From assembly GCA_034696485.1 (NCBI GenBank), contig JAQIWT010000090.1:1-37280 (forward strand): a stretch of 37,280 nt of DNA. Direction: 5' to 3'. The stretch is from Isohypsibius dastychi (lineage: Eukaryota > Tardigrada > Eutardigrada > Parachela > Isohypsibiidae). Shown piece by piece: positions 10,104 to 19,699 of this stretch (the first letter of the stretch is position 1; each line of letters starts with the position of its first letter). The notes under the pieces were generated by a model. It had not been told where the DNA came from. It saw only the letters and a program-made list of their open reading frames with translations, and searched no databases. Both the position numbers and the translations under genes were made by a program.

Positions 10104-10409
10104 TGTGAGGTTGTCGCCGACGGGATCGGCTCTGGTCTTGTTGGTGGGTTATGTGAGGTTGTCTACTAGGGTCAACGCTCACATACAAGGACTCGAGCAC
10201 CAACCCGGCCTTGTGCATGTTATTTCTATATTTATCCTGACTCGGATGAGTCTTGCCTGCAGCCACCATATAAAATTGGGCGCAGGAGTAAGAACTTTTG
10301 AACATCTTTGAATAAACTTGCAACCCGACTGGTTGTGCTGGATTGTGTTAATCATTTGAGACGAACGGTACCGTATTATTGTACAAGGTGTTACTGTAGG
10401 AGACGCACA
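10104..10409 (+). repeat. LTR copy 3 (3' LTR)
   Basis: TGTGAGGTTGTC at 10104 and again at 10152, then the same sequence as copy 2 to GGAGACGCACA. It carries CATATAAAATTGGGCGCAG (TATA) and GAATAAAC (polyadenylation signal). Differs from copy 2 by scattered substitutions and a deletion of a few bases before the 3' end. Confidence 0.8.
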
Positions 10410-10460
10410 CATGCAAAGCTTCAACGGTTACAAAACATCGAAAGTTAAAGTTATTCTTAC

Positions 10461-11252
10461 CGGTCGATAGGCGTTATGGTATGGTAGGCTGTGGTCGCGT
10501 GGTCGGCTTACTGGCAACGTTTTACGCTGCGAATAAAAAAAAAACAACATAAAAAGTACAAATATTCTGTAGAAAACAACTGATTCCACATTTTGCAGGG
10601 TGCATATTCCGATAGCCGCAGCTTTGTCAGGTTGGACACTATCACATCCGATGTCACGAGCGTCCCGACAGAGGTACTCCCACATGCTAGCGGTTGGCAT
10701 GGTGAGAACATTCGGAAGTTCCTGTGCGTTCTTGGTGACAAAAGTGGTGTTCTCGGTGTCAATCGCTCGATTGATACCACTCATGTTGATACACTGAAAA
10801 ACACAAAAATAATTACAAAACCACAGAGAATAATTTACAAGGTACATGACTGCGGTCTTTGGTAGCTGCCTCCGACTCTCAGGTCTATTCCCCGTGGAGA
10901 GAGTTCACAGCCGAAGACACTGACGCTTCGAATTAATGACCTTCAAAATCTGGTTGGAGGATGATTCACGAGTTCAACTTTTGCGTTTTTCTACTTCATG
11001 TGAAATGCTGCAATCCAAAATTATTACTAATTCCGGGTACTGGGTGTGAAATTGAACGGGAATCTTGTATCGGAAAATCAGGTCATAAATGCTGAACGTG
11101 TATATTTTAAACTGGTCCAGATCTTTACATCCGTTGATATTCACATCTGCCGAATAAAACTGGTTACAAAACCGGGAAGCCAAAAGATGAATTACCTTTA
11201 AGGAGCATTTTCCACATTTTTCACGTATTATGTAGGACCCAGCTTCCGTCAA
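10461..11252 (-). CDS. Spliced Cys-rich membrane protein, unknown family
   Basis: A minus-strand exon ending at 11028 (before GTAATA) and one running 10793-10461 (between TTTTCAG and GTAAGA) join in phase 0. The first has paired Cys (EKCGKCSLK, NINGCKDLDQ); a possible 36-base intron inside it is a multiple of three. The second has a Cys-containing ectodomain (LCRDARDIGC, GICTLQNVES) and Asn-glycosylation sites, followed by a short hydrophobic stretch (FYRIFVLFMLFFFY) and a basic tail. Start and further exons are not identified. It reads like a type I membrane protein. The retroelement LTR at 10104-10409 sits just downstream, so the 3' end may have been displaced. Confidence 0.5.
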
Positions 11253-11524
11253 GGTCCAAAATTTATATTAATGGATCCTGTTGAGTATTATATAGTTATG
11301 GTTGGGTTTAGAGATGTGAATCGCTTTCTACCCGATCGTCCACTTTCTGCGTGGAAAAAAAGTGCCCGTCCCAGGGGAGGCGATGTACGTCCACGTCGAA
11401 GAGATTCCCTCTCCTGGGCAGATGTTACAAAAGACTTCATGGAATGCAGGACTTGTCAAGTAAACATTCAGAACGGTGGGCACTTCAAAATGTCCTTAAG
11501 GGACTATGGGTGTCACTAAGGGGT
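11253..11524. other. Ambiguous open frames between genes
   Basis: A plus-strand frame from 11271 to 11519 (about 82 codons) and a minus-strand frame of about 50 codons are both open. Neither shows a domain or splice chain, so no gene is called. Confidence 0.3.
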
Positions 11525-12194
11525 CTAGTAGTAGTAAGCTAAGTGCTTCCGGATAGCAAATCTTTCTTCCGAAACGATATGCCCACTCTGAGGCAGCCCA
11601 AGATATATGAGAATGTGTGAGAGGCTGGCCAGATTACGCTCCTTCTCCCTGTTCAAAGCAAAATCCCCATCACTTGAATTGCGAAGAATCAAAAACTTTA
11701 AATTTGCAAGCATCTTCGAATTAATTCCCGTAAGCTTTATGTTTTACCCGGTCTTTGACTTCCGGGTCAACCCAAGTTGCTTCAGAGAGTGAGAATGCGC
11801 CAATGTGTACTCCAGAAAACATCGAGCATCGTCCTGGTCCACCGGGAATGGAATTTTGTATAGTGGTCCACTTTCTACGTTTTTGCGTAGATATTTGCCG
11901 AAGAATCCTGCTGGAGGATATTATTTGAACAAAACCTACAAGGCAAACACCGTTATATAAACAGTTATTTTGCAAGACGCGAGAAAAACCAAAGACCTTG
12001 CAGGTTCCGTGTGTCTCGAATTTAGGTTTAGCTTTTTGATCGTTCTCGATGTCTTGAATGTAACTATCAGAGCTTTCTGCAAACTCTTTCTCAGTCGAAG
12101 TAAGGCTGAGCTTCTTGATTTCCGGCATCAAGTTGTCTCGAAAAAGAACATATTTTTGATTTTCAGCGGATGCCAAAAGTGAATGGTGATGGTT
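11525..12194 (-). CDS. Three-exon gene of unknown function
   Basis: Readable exons are 12194-11997 (after TTTCCAG, before GTCTTT), about 11910-11748 (after CCTCCAG, before GTAAAA) and 11672-11525 (after TTCAAG, ending TAG). The last junction joins in phase (two bases plus one), and both reading frames are clean. The first junction does not fit perfectly with the obvious sites, so an unusual site or a small indel is involved. The product has a helical, acidic first part (EIKKLSLTSTEKEFAESSDS) and a compact middle and end (YLRKNVESGPLYKIPFP, SLSHILIYLGLPQSGHIVSE). No signal peptide, membrane span or family motif was recognised. The upstream start exon is not identified. Confidence 0.5.
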
Positions 12195-12652
12195 CTGGAA
12201 ACGTAAAGCGGTATTATGAAAAGGGATGTTTTTTATTCTGTTAACACGGTACGGGAGCCACTGACGATGAGAAAAAAAATCTCGGAAGAGAAAAAATCAC
12301 GTAATCTATTTTGCCATAACATCAAGAGACGAGAAATATGGAAAGCGACATTCAAAAAAATATGCCCTCATGAGAAAATCGCTTTATAAATGCAGAAAAG
12401 GGTGAATTGTCCCCGCCAGCGACGAAGAAAAAATATTCTGCCAAGATGAAACGTATTTTCCGTAATCTTCAAGTCTCAGTCGCATTTTACTTATAATAAA
12501 CTGTCGAGAGAATCTCAGGATGATACAAACTTGTCTTTGAATTGTTGTTCTCTGATGGATTTTTTTATGCTGTTCTGAAATATCTATGTCCACATTCCCA
12601 CATCATTATTTGTCGGTCCTTTTCACTGTTGTCACATTTTCCGTCGTGATTC
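12195..12652. other. No gene recognised
   Basis: AT-rich stretch with short frames only, for example 12593-12384 on the minus strand. Nothing supported. Confidence 0.4.
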
Positions 12653-12979
12653 TTGGTCGGGTGCGTAATAGCTATGTTGTTTTTTATTGTGTTGGTGTCA
12701 TGTGTGGCGGGAGCGTGTTCGATGCGGTTTGAGACATTCTGCCCCATAGAAGACTGCGAATGTCTCGCAGTTGTGGGCCAGATCGACTTATACGATCCTG
12801 GACTCAGAGAAATCAAAATATCTCATCTGTCTGATGGGACTTTCGCTGGAGTTTTCTCAGTCGACTTGAGAAGGAATAATTTGGACACACTTCCAAATTC
12901 ATTTTACGTTGGAAGAGTATTTTCGGACCTCCGGCGCGTTTACTTGGATCGAAATCCAGAACTCGATTGTCGAGTTTGA
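12653..12979 (+). CDS. Secreted leucine-rich-repeat fragment
   Basis: A frame of 108 codons with a signal peptide (CVIAMLFFIVLVSCVAGA, residues about 4-21), a Cys cluster (CPIEDCEC) like an LRR N-terminal cap, and then one to two leucine-rich repeats: VDLRRNNLDTLPNSF and LRRVYLDRNPELDC. The final NPxLDC is the usual start of an LRR C-terminal cap, but the frame stops two residues later. Extracellular LRR proteins act as binding modules in adhesion and immunity. The repeat number is small and the C-terminal cap is missing, so this is either the first exon of a spliced gene or a truncated copy. The start codon may be the GTG/ATG near 12653-12675; the first in-frame ATG precedes the hydrophobic core. 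Confidence 0.55.
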   Translation: MVGCVIAMLFFIVLVSCVAGACSMRFETFCPIEDCECLAVVGQIDLYDPGLREIKISHLSDGTFAGVFSVDLRRNNLDTLPNSFYVGRVFSDLRRVYLDRNPELDCRV

Positions 12980-13125
12980 GAAAACATCGTCATGGATAAG
13001 ACATTACCGATCTAGTTACTACTCTAACTAACAGCGCACTCATCTCCAAGAACGCCTCGAAAAATCGAAGCAGATCGCATTGTCAAATCCGAAATAGTTT
13101 CTACTGGGATGTTGAATTTCATTCA

Positions 13126-13540
13126 TGTTACGCCATAAATTAGATGTGCGATAACGAAAAGAAATGGATATGTTGCGGGGTAGTTTTTTGGTTCATTGGA
13201 GCATAGGAACAGGAGGGCAACAGAAAGAAGACTAGCACACCCCCAAGGGTTGACTTGAATGGAACAGAGCTGGACAGAGAAAGAGCAAGTGGTAAATCGA
13301 GAGCTAGTCGAAGTCTACTAGACTAAACTAAGCAATTGCTTATATACCGAAACAGGCGGATGTAGACAAACAGGTTAGCATAAAAGTGCATAAAGGCGTG
13401 CAAGCCAGGCACTTCGAAAAAAAAGACACTGCGCTGACAGAACCAGTTCGAGCGAGCCAAGCATACTTGAGCTCGCTCGCTGAGTCAGAGAAAACCACTC
13501 GAATCAATAAATAAATTAAATAAACAACTTTGACGTAACA
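13126..13540 (+). mobile_element. Solo LTR with 4-base target duplication
   Basis: Ends are perfect 7-base inverted repeats, TGTTACG...CGTAACA, flanked on both sides by TTCA (13122-13125 and 13541-13544). Inside are TATATA at 13341 and AATAAATAAA at 13506, in promoter-then-polyadenylation order for the plus strand. No internal retroelement sequence is attached, so it is a solo LTR left by recombination. TG...CA ends and a 4-base duplication fit Ty3/gypsy elements. Little decay is visible at the ends, which suggests a relatively young insertion. Confidence 0.85.
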
Positions 13541-14699
13541 TTCATGGTAAAAGCTATACAGTACTGCTCCGGCATTGCTTTGGTTGATCGGAAACGAAGT
13601 AGATATGGACTACTGATTATGACAGCATGCTTAACAGATTTCCGACTCACATCAACCGTAAAAGATTAAAGTTTTCTTGCTATTACTCCTGCGATATTCA
13701 CCTCACATTTATATTCCCACGTATGACTCATCATAGACTTGGGTTCAGGCGCACCCATGTCTATATCGGCCCTATTCCTCCTCAGGTGGGACTGGTTGGT
13801 TCCAGAATTAGAAGTGACGTTATGATAGGTTATGGGCATGGTTAGTCTGCCAGGGAGGAACATTGATGGCACGATCGTTACCGATGTAAGGAGCCCTAGC
13901 ACGTGTACCGACGAGTAACCACTTGTGAAGCATTATGATAAAGGTGAAAGTCATAATGACTGAAGACAAGCAATGGTCCTGCGGTAAATTTGTCGAAAAC
14001 AGTTTTTGAGATTGTGGCAGAGCTGACCCGGGCGGAAGTGGTTGTCAGGATAGCGGACAGCGGAACTCTTCACGTGAGGACTATGTCCGCTCGTAAACAG
14101 AACTGACGAGTCCTGTGTCCTTACACGGGAAAATCAATAAAGCTAGCAGCACTGTGAGAAAGGCAACCGTGACAGAAGTTAATTGACATCTTAATGTTTA
14201 ATTTGCAATGGTTCCTTGAATGTCTGGTACGTTTGAATAAATTTTTGCTTTTTGATGTGTAACGTCGTCCATGTCAGCGGCGTTCATTGATTGGAATGAT
14301 CCAGTAACCTCACAAAGTATATCAAAGTAACCTCCCTCGACTGTTGAATCAAATGGAATTGAAAGACCATCCACCGCCGACCAATCAATGATGATGCCGA
14401 AACTTGATTGTTAATGTTCGTTTGCGAATTCTATCGACCGGTAGGTGAGCTTCCAGGGCTTCCAGTCTTTAGAAGTTGAGTTTCATTAATGAATGCCGTC
14501 GTTCAGCTGAGCAGATTTTCCGTCACGAAGGCATGGCACAAATGGGCTGAGCATATTGTAGCCGTCTGTTGGAAACAAGCTGATCTTGTGCGCGGGCTCC
14601 ATGCCACATTTGTTTTGCATTGCACCGACGTTGACTTTGACCTTCTCATGAACGTACAATAACGCTTGGTTTACATGTGAGGTGAGAACGGGTAATGGT
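13541..14699. other. No intact gene; possible ribozyme-like motif
   Basis: Short frames at 13627-13845 (+) and 13902-13666 and 14710-14486 (-) have no recognised domain. The stretch contains the hammerhead-like segment at 14103-14134 described in the findings. It may be decayed 3' sequence of the minus-strand retroelement. Confidence 0.35.
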
Positions 14700-15224
14700 T
14701 CAGTCTCCACAGCGAGTACCCGCTCTGATAGTCAAGCGTGGTGAAGAATTTACTTCCCGCATGACGATTCAACCAGTCATCAACATGAGGTAGGGGATAC
14801 TGGTCAGTGATGTTATTCGATTGCCGATATTCGTTGCAGAGTCGCCGGGGTTTGCCGCCTTCTTTCTTTGCTATTACGGCAGGGCCACTCCAAGAACTCT
14901 TGGAGCGGCCTAAAACTGCTTAGGACAACATAATCTTAATCTCAGACTGCATCCACTGATGTTCTTCAGTGGAGTATTGGTAGTGTTGTTCGAACAGCGG
15001 CTTCGTACCCTTTTTCAACTTTATCGTGAAAGGGCTCACATCGGCACCCCCATATGTCGGTCACTAGTGTGAAACAAATCCTGGTTTTTATTCAAAATTC
15101 TCGGGATCGTCTGCTCGTGAGGCTCGCTCACTAAATCTCCAACATCAAGTTTATTCAGAAGCGTTGTGCACCAAGAATAGTCACAACTTGAGCGATCTTC
15201 AGTATGGTCTCGACTGAGAACCAC
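14700..15224 (-). pseudogene. Reverse transcriptase fragment (Ty3/gypsy)
   Basis: Between about 14903 and 14700 one frame reads SWSGPAVIAKKEGGKPRRL, then CNEYRQSNNIT, YPLPHVDDWLN and KFFTTLDYQSGYS. These are the conserved N-terminal blocks of Ty3/gypsy RT, including the first catalytic Asp (TLD). Upstream (15224-15036) the linker between protease and RT is open in another frame, and a stop lies between the two. The sequence leaves the RT family right after the SGY block, so palm motifs with YxDD are missing. Confidence 0.85.
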
Positions 15225-15351
15225 GTTGGCTTTTGGCCATAGACCTGAGTCTTTAATTTCCTTATAACCTGCTGAGATTCAGCTGATGTTTCGATCTGAC
15301 CACTATAACTAACCTGCTTCATCGGGGTCAGTCAGTTTTCACCCACATCAA

Positions 15352-15774
15352 CTAACACACGAAGTGGCCCGGGGAAATTCCACCCCAAACTGACATCATA
15401 TGGTTTGTTTGTAGCTGTCCGAAAACAGCAAAAGTGACCTTTCCAGATCTTTCGCACACTCTTACTTTAGGTGATATTTCCCCAAGGGCATTATTCTGTG
15501 TCCTGTCGGCAAGCTCGGCTTCAACACCGCAGTTTTCGATTTCCAACATCAAACTTTGAATCAGTTTGCGTTCTACGATTGAAATTGTTGCGCCCGAATC
15601 AACGAGTACATCAACTACTCTGCCATTCAATCTTATAAGAATTCTAGGTGAGGGTGAACTAACCTGAGTCTCGTTGAATGCAGCTCGGACTTTCAGTCCA
15701 AGTCGTCCTTGAGAAATAAAAGTTGCTTCGCCAGCAGAGCCTAAGCGATCAGCAACGGGCACACGAGTCTCCAC
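15352..15774 (-). pseudogene. Retroelement aspartic protease
   Basis: A 140-codon frame with the active-site signature VDVLVDSGATISIVERKLI at residues 55-73 (Asp59-Ser-Gly-Ala), the form typical of retroviral-type proteases that work as dimers and cut Gag-Pol. The frame itself is uninterrupted, but flanking gag and RT frames are broken, so it belongs to a dead element. The segment after the active site is long enough for the flap and the C-terminal helix. Confidence 0.8.
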
Positions 15775-16875
15775 AAAGTTGACTTCTCGCTTCTTTTGTG
15801 GCTTTTTCGTGGTTTTCTGCTTCTTAAGTGGCTTTTCCGTGGTTTTTTGCTTTTTGTAGGCAGGTCCAGGCTTATCAGCCTCACCGTTCTTTTTAAACAG
15901 GACTCCACAGTTTTCGTTAAACGGTTTCTGTTACGGTTTCTGTTTCAGAAGTGACCTTTGCAGCTTTTGGCTCAATTGCTGTCATGGCCCGGAGTTCCTC
16001 CTGATCGGCGGCTGTTACCCCGAATTCGGCAAAACGAACCAGCTTGCCATTGTGAGGGCCCATAAAAATTCCAAATTTGTGGATATGCTGTGCGTGGATA
16101 ACCACGTCAGCGGTGGTGTCGAACCGAGTTGCTGGTTCGACCTGGAATCAGCGTGAGATGTTCTGCACATAACTATCGTCACTCTTTTCCATCCAGTGGT
16201 AGCATTCAAAACGAATGATAACTTCCTTTTGATAGACACAATCTTTCAGGTTTAAGTTGGCTTGAAAGAACGTTGGTCTGATAAAAACCACACGATCCGC
16301 ATCGATCGAAACATTTTCTTTGTCAGGTCGCAAATCCCACAAGAACAGAGCTTTTCCTAGGCTGAATTGGCCGTCTACCATGAGAGCGAGCTTGATTTTT
16401 TCAATCTTCGTCGCTGGAAGCATAAATTCCTCCGCTTTTGCGCCAATTGGTTGGTCACTGTTATCATGACCAAATGGTTCGTTGGTTTGTAGGCCACAGC
16501 TTCCTTCGCCAGTCCATGCCGATCAGATTCGTCCACGAATTCACCATCCTCCACTGAGGTGGTAGCAATAACAAGCGCAACATCAGCTATGTTGGAGTCA
16601 CTATCTACCTTGTTGATATTCTCTTGATCACTGGAACAGAAATCAAAACCAGTGACTTGTTTTTTGCTCAATCGCAAAGTTTCACCAGTCTCCACTTCGT
16701 GAAGCCTGGCCTGGAGTTCACCTCTGATCCCTGCCTCGACAGTGTTTTCACTGTCATTTCTGCAAGTACGAGGTTGATGGTGTTATGTAACTTCACCTTG
16801 ACCCGAAAGGTGTCAGAACATTTATTTGCAGAATGTTAGAATGCAGAATGCGGCATTTCTTCGAACCCGGTTTTG
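15775..16875 (-). pseudogene. Decayed coding between gag and protease
   Basis: Overlapping minus-strand frames (16695-16375, 16423-16148, 16239-16015, 16105-15917) read as continuing protein sense that switches frame several times. A Lys/Arg/Ser-rich repeat lies near 15780-15900 and a Cys/His cluster near 16190, which may be a damaged zinc knuckle. Length and position fit the C-terminal part of a gag polyprotein. Confidence 0.45.
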
Positions 16876-17340
16876 TTAGTTTTGCAATGAATGCTGTATA
16901 ATCAGGCTTGTTCTTGAGCTCATTACCGCCGGATTTACCCCGTTAGTTAAGGAAGATGCACCTGCATCCTTGCCATGCGACTTGTTTTGGGAGTTATCAT
17001 CCCGGTCAGGCTTGAGACTTTTTCCATTTCCGGAGGACCGGTTTTGTTGGCCACTTGGTTTCCGCAAAGAGGCTGTTTTAGCCATAAGTCACTTCGAAAT
17101 TGTCTGGCCTTTGCGCATTTTATCACGCATATCAGCTGGTTCTTTGTGCTCGTGCATAGCGAATCATTGGTTAAACTCAGGGATTAAAACCTCCTCGAGC
17201 TGCACGACAACATCGTCATCTGACATGTTCTTGTCTGCCTCGTAGCATTGAGCCATTTTATCGTTGTAGTACGAAGTTACATTTTCGGCAAGCTGCTGTC
17301 GAAGAAACCACAATCCACGTTGATAGTGCCTTATTCGATT
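16876..17340 (-). pseudogene. Gag-like capsid segment
   Basis: The frame through 17320 reads QRGLWFLRQQLAENVTSYYN and continues through an acidic segment to a TGA, after which similar sense resumes (FAMHEHKEPADMRDKM) and ends in a basic Ser/Lys/Asn-rich tail. A capsid-like helical region followed by a basic tail is typical of retrotransposon gag. Identification rests on composition and position before the protease. Confidence 0.5.
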
Positions 17341-17404
17341 TCTTGTATTAGATTCTCTATCGGGTATATAGAGTTAAGGGCCACAAAACTATAGATGTCA
17401 ATCA

Positions 17405-17545
17405 CAATTTCACCACATCACGCGTGTGATGGAATGTGTGTGATGTGGTGACCACATCGAGCTGCCCGGCGTTTGTGGTATGTGGTGGCGTGATTGAAAT
17501 GTGGTCCCGTAATGGGAACGTGGTCACGTGATGGAAACGTGGTAG
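17405..17545. repeat. ATGTGG-rich inverted-repeat block, left
   Basis: Contains a perfect 11-base hairpin, CACCACATCAC at 17411-17421 and GTGATGTGGTG at 17440-17450, followed by many copies of TGTGGT and CGTGGT. A complementary CCACAT-rich block lies at 18845-18945, so the two form loose inverted flanks of the interval. Confidence 0.65.
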
Positions 17546-17721
17546 TTTCCAAAGGAGCTTTTACTGCGGAAAGTCCAGTTCCAGTTGCGTCTACACTAGG
17601 CATTTGGAATCTACAGTATCACCTAAGGGGCCGTTTGGCGCAAAACGCGCATTTGACCACCGAACTACACGCAATTTTCTGTATGCTTGATGCAGAAGTC
17701 GTCGAGAGCGCCAGTTTCACA

Positions 17722-18100
17722 GCTGACAAGCAACTGCTCTTCGCCCTCCGCCTATTTTTGCATAATGTAATACGCTATTCGATAGAGGAAAAGAATGCAG
17801 AAAAATATGAAGCTATCAAAGTCAGCCATGATTAAATCGGTGAGTAAGAAATGATTTTTAAAAACATGCCGTTTTTGATGATGTGACGTCATCTTCGACA
17901 AGTTTCTACTGAAGTCAGATGGTTGATGACGTATATTCCGTCACAACATCGAAAACGGCATGTTTTCAAAATTCATTCCTTCCTCACCGAATCATGGCCG
18001 ACTTTGATGGCTCCATATTTTTCTGCATTTTTTTCTCTATTGAACAGTGAATTCCATTACGCGAAAAGAGGAGGAGGACGGAGAGCAGTTGCTTGTGAGC
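17722..18100. mobile_element. Foldback element with ~175-base arms
   Basis: 17722-17893 is the reverse complement of about 17923-18100 with scattered mismatches, leaving a loop of about 30 bases. Matching landmarks include GACAAGCAACTGCTCT against AGAGCAGTTGCTTGTGAG and AACATGCCGTTTTTGATG against CATCGAAAACGGCATGTT. Long arms with a tiny loop fit a foldback transposon or MITE. An open frame through it (17494-17835) is a by-product. Transcripts would form a strong hairpin. Confidence 0.8.
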
Positions 18101-18476
18101 TTTAATTTCAAAAAAATAAATTCGGACATATTTAACAAGTCGGAATAAAATTGACATTTTCCAAACAACTTTCCATGAACTTCTACGAATTCAGAACATA
18201 AAATTTATGTAGATGAAAAATCGGAAACCGGTATATGAAATGATCACAGGGTCACACCGGTAGCAAGCAGGGTACGAAAAATAAAAAAACCAAACAGAAC
18301 AATCAGTTAATAAAAACTTCAGCTACCGGAAACGAATGTCATCATAGCGAAATGCGATCACTCGTTCTCTCTGACAATGATCCATTTGTTGATTTTTGTT
18401 AAACGCGGTTTTTCTTGCCGGCGGATTTATTTAGACTATTTTCAACAGTGTTTGGTTAGATAAACAGATGAAATTA

Positions 18477-18830
18477 AGGCCTTTGCGAAACCACTTACAT
18501 TCGTTCCTACGACATACATTTTCGACGAACATTGTATATCGGCAGGCCCCGCCTTGCCAAAATGTAAGCGATCGACAAATGTGCAGCAAATTTGCTGCAC
18601 GAAAAATCGAGTTTCATGTAAGGGTTGCTGATTGGTCGATATCCCTTACATTACATTTCTGGCCCTACCTTCCCATGTTGTTGTTTTCCCGATGTACGTG
18701 TACGTGTACATGACAACCGTTTGAACTTCGCACGGACCAGGTTTTCCTGGACATTTTTCCTAAAATATTTTCCCAAATGTGCAGGAAAATGTATGTCGTT
18801 CATAGAATGTAAGGGGTCTCGCAAAGCCCT
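18477..18830. mobile_element. 354-base MITE, TA target duplication
   Basis: Terminal inverted repeats of about 45-50 bases: AGGCCTTTGCGAAACCACTT at the left end matches the reverse complement of the right end (AGGGCTTTGCGAGACCCCTT) and continues to the shared CGACATACATTTTC. Both ends are flanked by TA (18475-18476, 18831-18832). There is no coding capacity. TA duplication points to mobilisation by a Tc1/mariner-like transposase in trans. Confidence 0.8.
18581..18600. repeat. Perfect 20-base palindrome
   Basis: GTGCAGCAAA followed by its exact reverse complement, near the centre of the MITE. Confidence 0.95.
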
Positions 18831-18844
18831 TATTGATCGTTCCA

Positions 18845-18945
18845 TTTCCGTCACGGCACCACTTGGCGTGGTCCGCACCACATACCACATTCCACCAAAG
18901 CTACCACATCACATCACAATTCCATCACATTCCACCACATTTTGA
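18845..18945. repeat. CCACAT-rich block, right
   Basis: Repeated ACCACAT/TCCACCA motifs, complementary in character to the block at 17405-17545. It ends about 25 bases before integrase sense begins. Confidence 0.55.
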
Positions 18946-18964
18946 TTTTTTTCAATGTGATAAC

Positions 18965-19556
18965 ATCAGTACACAAAACACCACCGCTCTGTGTACCGAA
19001 ACATATGAGAATGGACATTCTCTTTCGATGTCATGATGGAAAGGTCGGCGGCCATCTTGGTTCAAAAAATAATTTGCTACGTGTGACATCACGTCTCATC
19101 TGGCCCAACATGCTGAACATGATGAAAGAATACTGCGATAGCTGTGTTGAATGTCAAAGGAGGAACGTTGCAAAAAACTGCTGGTCCACTGATGTCTCTT
19201 TGCCCAGAAAAACCATGGAAAATAATTTGAACTGATGTCATGGGCCCTTTTCCGTCTAGTGGTAGAACCCAACTTATCATAACAGCTACGGACCTTTTCA
19301 TAAAATGGATTTGCGCAGAAGCATTTCCAGCACAGAACGCAGAAACGGTTACGAAATTTGTTGTCATCGATGTGTTTCTCGAATACGGCACGCCACGTTT
19401 TGAGTTTCCAGGAAACTCCGTTCTGCAATGCTTTGTTTCCCGAAGGTTAGAAGCTCTTCAAGGTGAAGCTAAATACGACCTCTGGATATCACTTCCAAAC
19501 GAATACCCAGTGCGAAAGATTCAATAAACTCTGGCGGCAATGCTTCCGAAATGTCG
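18965..19556 (+). pseudogene. Ty3/gypsy integrase, N-terminal and core part
   Basis: Integrase inserts the reverse-transcribed DNA into the genome. The HHCC zinc domain is complete (HDGKVGGHLG, then CDSCVECQ), joined by WPNMLNMM. The catalytic core follows with frame changes: first Asp in TDVMGPFPSSG, then FLEYGTPR, after which the second catalytic Asp block (normally TDNG) is lost. In another frame, CERFNK near 19520 keeps the third catalytic residue Glu. A stop at 19233 and at least two shifts make it inactive. Coding sense ends near 19556 and appears to resume at 24740. Confidence 0.85.
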
Positions 19557-19600
19557 ACGCTAATTAAAAGAACTGAGATACAGCCAATGTTTTTGATGAA

Positions 19601-19663
19601 CCGGGGAAACCGGGTTTTCTCCCGGTTAACAGCAATTCCTCAAGCTTTCACCCGGTTTCCCCG
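19601..19663. repeat. GC-rich 13-base hairpin
   Basis: CGGGGAAACCGGG (19602-19614) is exactly complementary to CCCGGTTTCCCCG (19651-19663), with further CCCGGT motifs at 19621 and about 19700. It sits right at the point where integrase sense is lost, so it may mark the end of an inserted element. Confidence 0.7.
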
Positions 19664-19699
19664 TGCAGTTTTTCTGGTTCAGGGGAAAGAAAAATTCTT

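Larger units (their letters stand above)
8583..10409 (+). mobile_element. Short paired-LTR retroelement, BEL/Pao-like
   Basis: Two clearly homologous LTRs (8583-8849 and 10104-10409) in the same orientation flank 1.25 kb. Directly after the first LTR is TTTGGTGCCGAAACACGG, a tRNA-primer binding site of the kind commonly found in BEL/Pao elements. The internal part is far too short for gag-pol and has no RT or integrase; it keeps a leader with a GTAAGC splice-donor-like site near 9013 and a membrane segment plus tail near its 3' side. This is a non-autonomous deletion derivative. No matching target duplication is seen at the outer ends, and there is no obvious polypurine tract before the second LTR, so assembly from two independent insertions is possible. 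Confidence 0.6.
14700..17340 (-). mobile_element. Ty3/gypsy half-element: gag, protease, RT
   Basis: On the minus strand, in order: a gag-like segment (17340-16876), degenerate coding relics (16700-15900), an aspartic protease (15774-15352) and the start of reverse transcriptase (15224-14700). The order gag-protease-RT is the standard one. Frames are broken by several stops and shifts, and RT is cut before its YxDD box, so the element cannot function. No RNase H or integrase follows at lower coordinates. Neither LTR is identified. Confidence 0.75.

Noticed and set aside
13666-13902. Minus-strand frame with a Y-x-C pattern like an Ig domain
   Set aside because: Only one short pattern matches and no paired Cys or Trp is present at the expected spacing.
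16100-16150. GGTTCGA-containing segment as a tRNA B-box
   Set aside because: No A-box or cloverleaf around it; it is a small inverted repeat within the retroelement.
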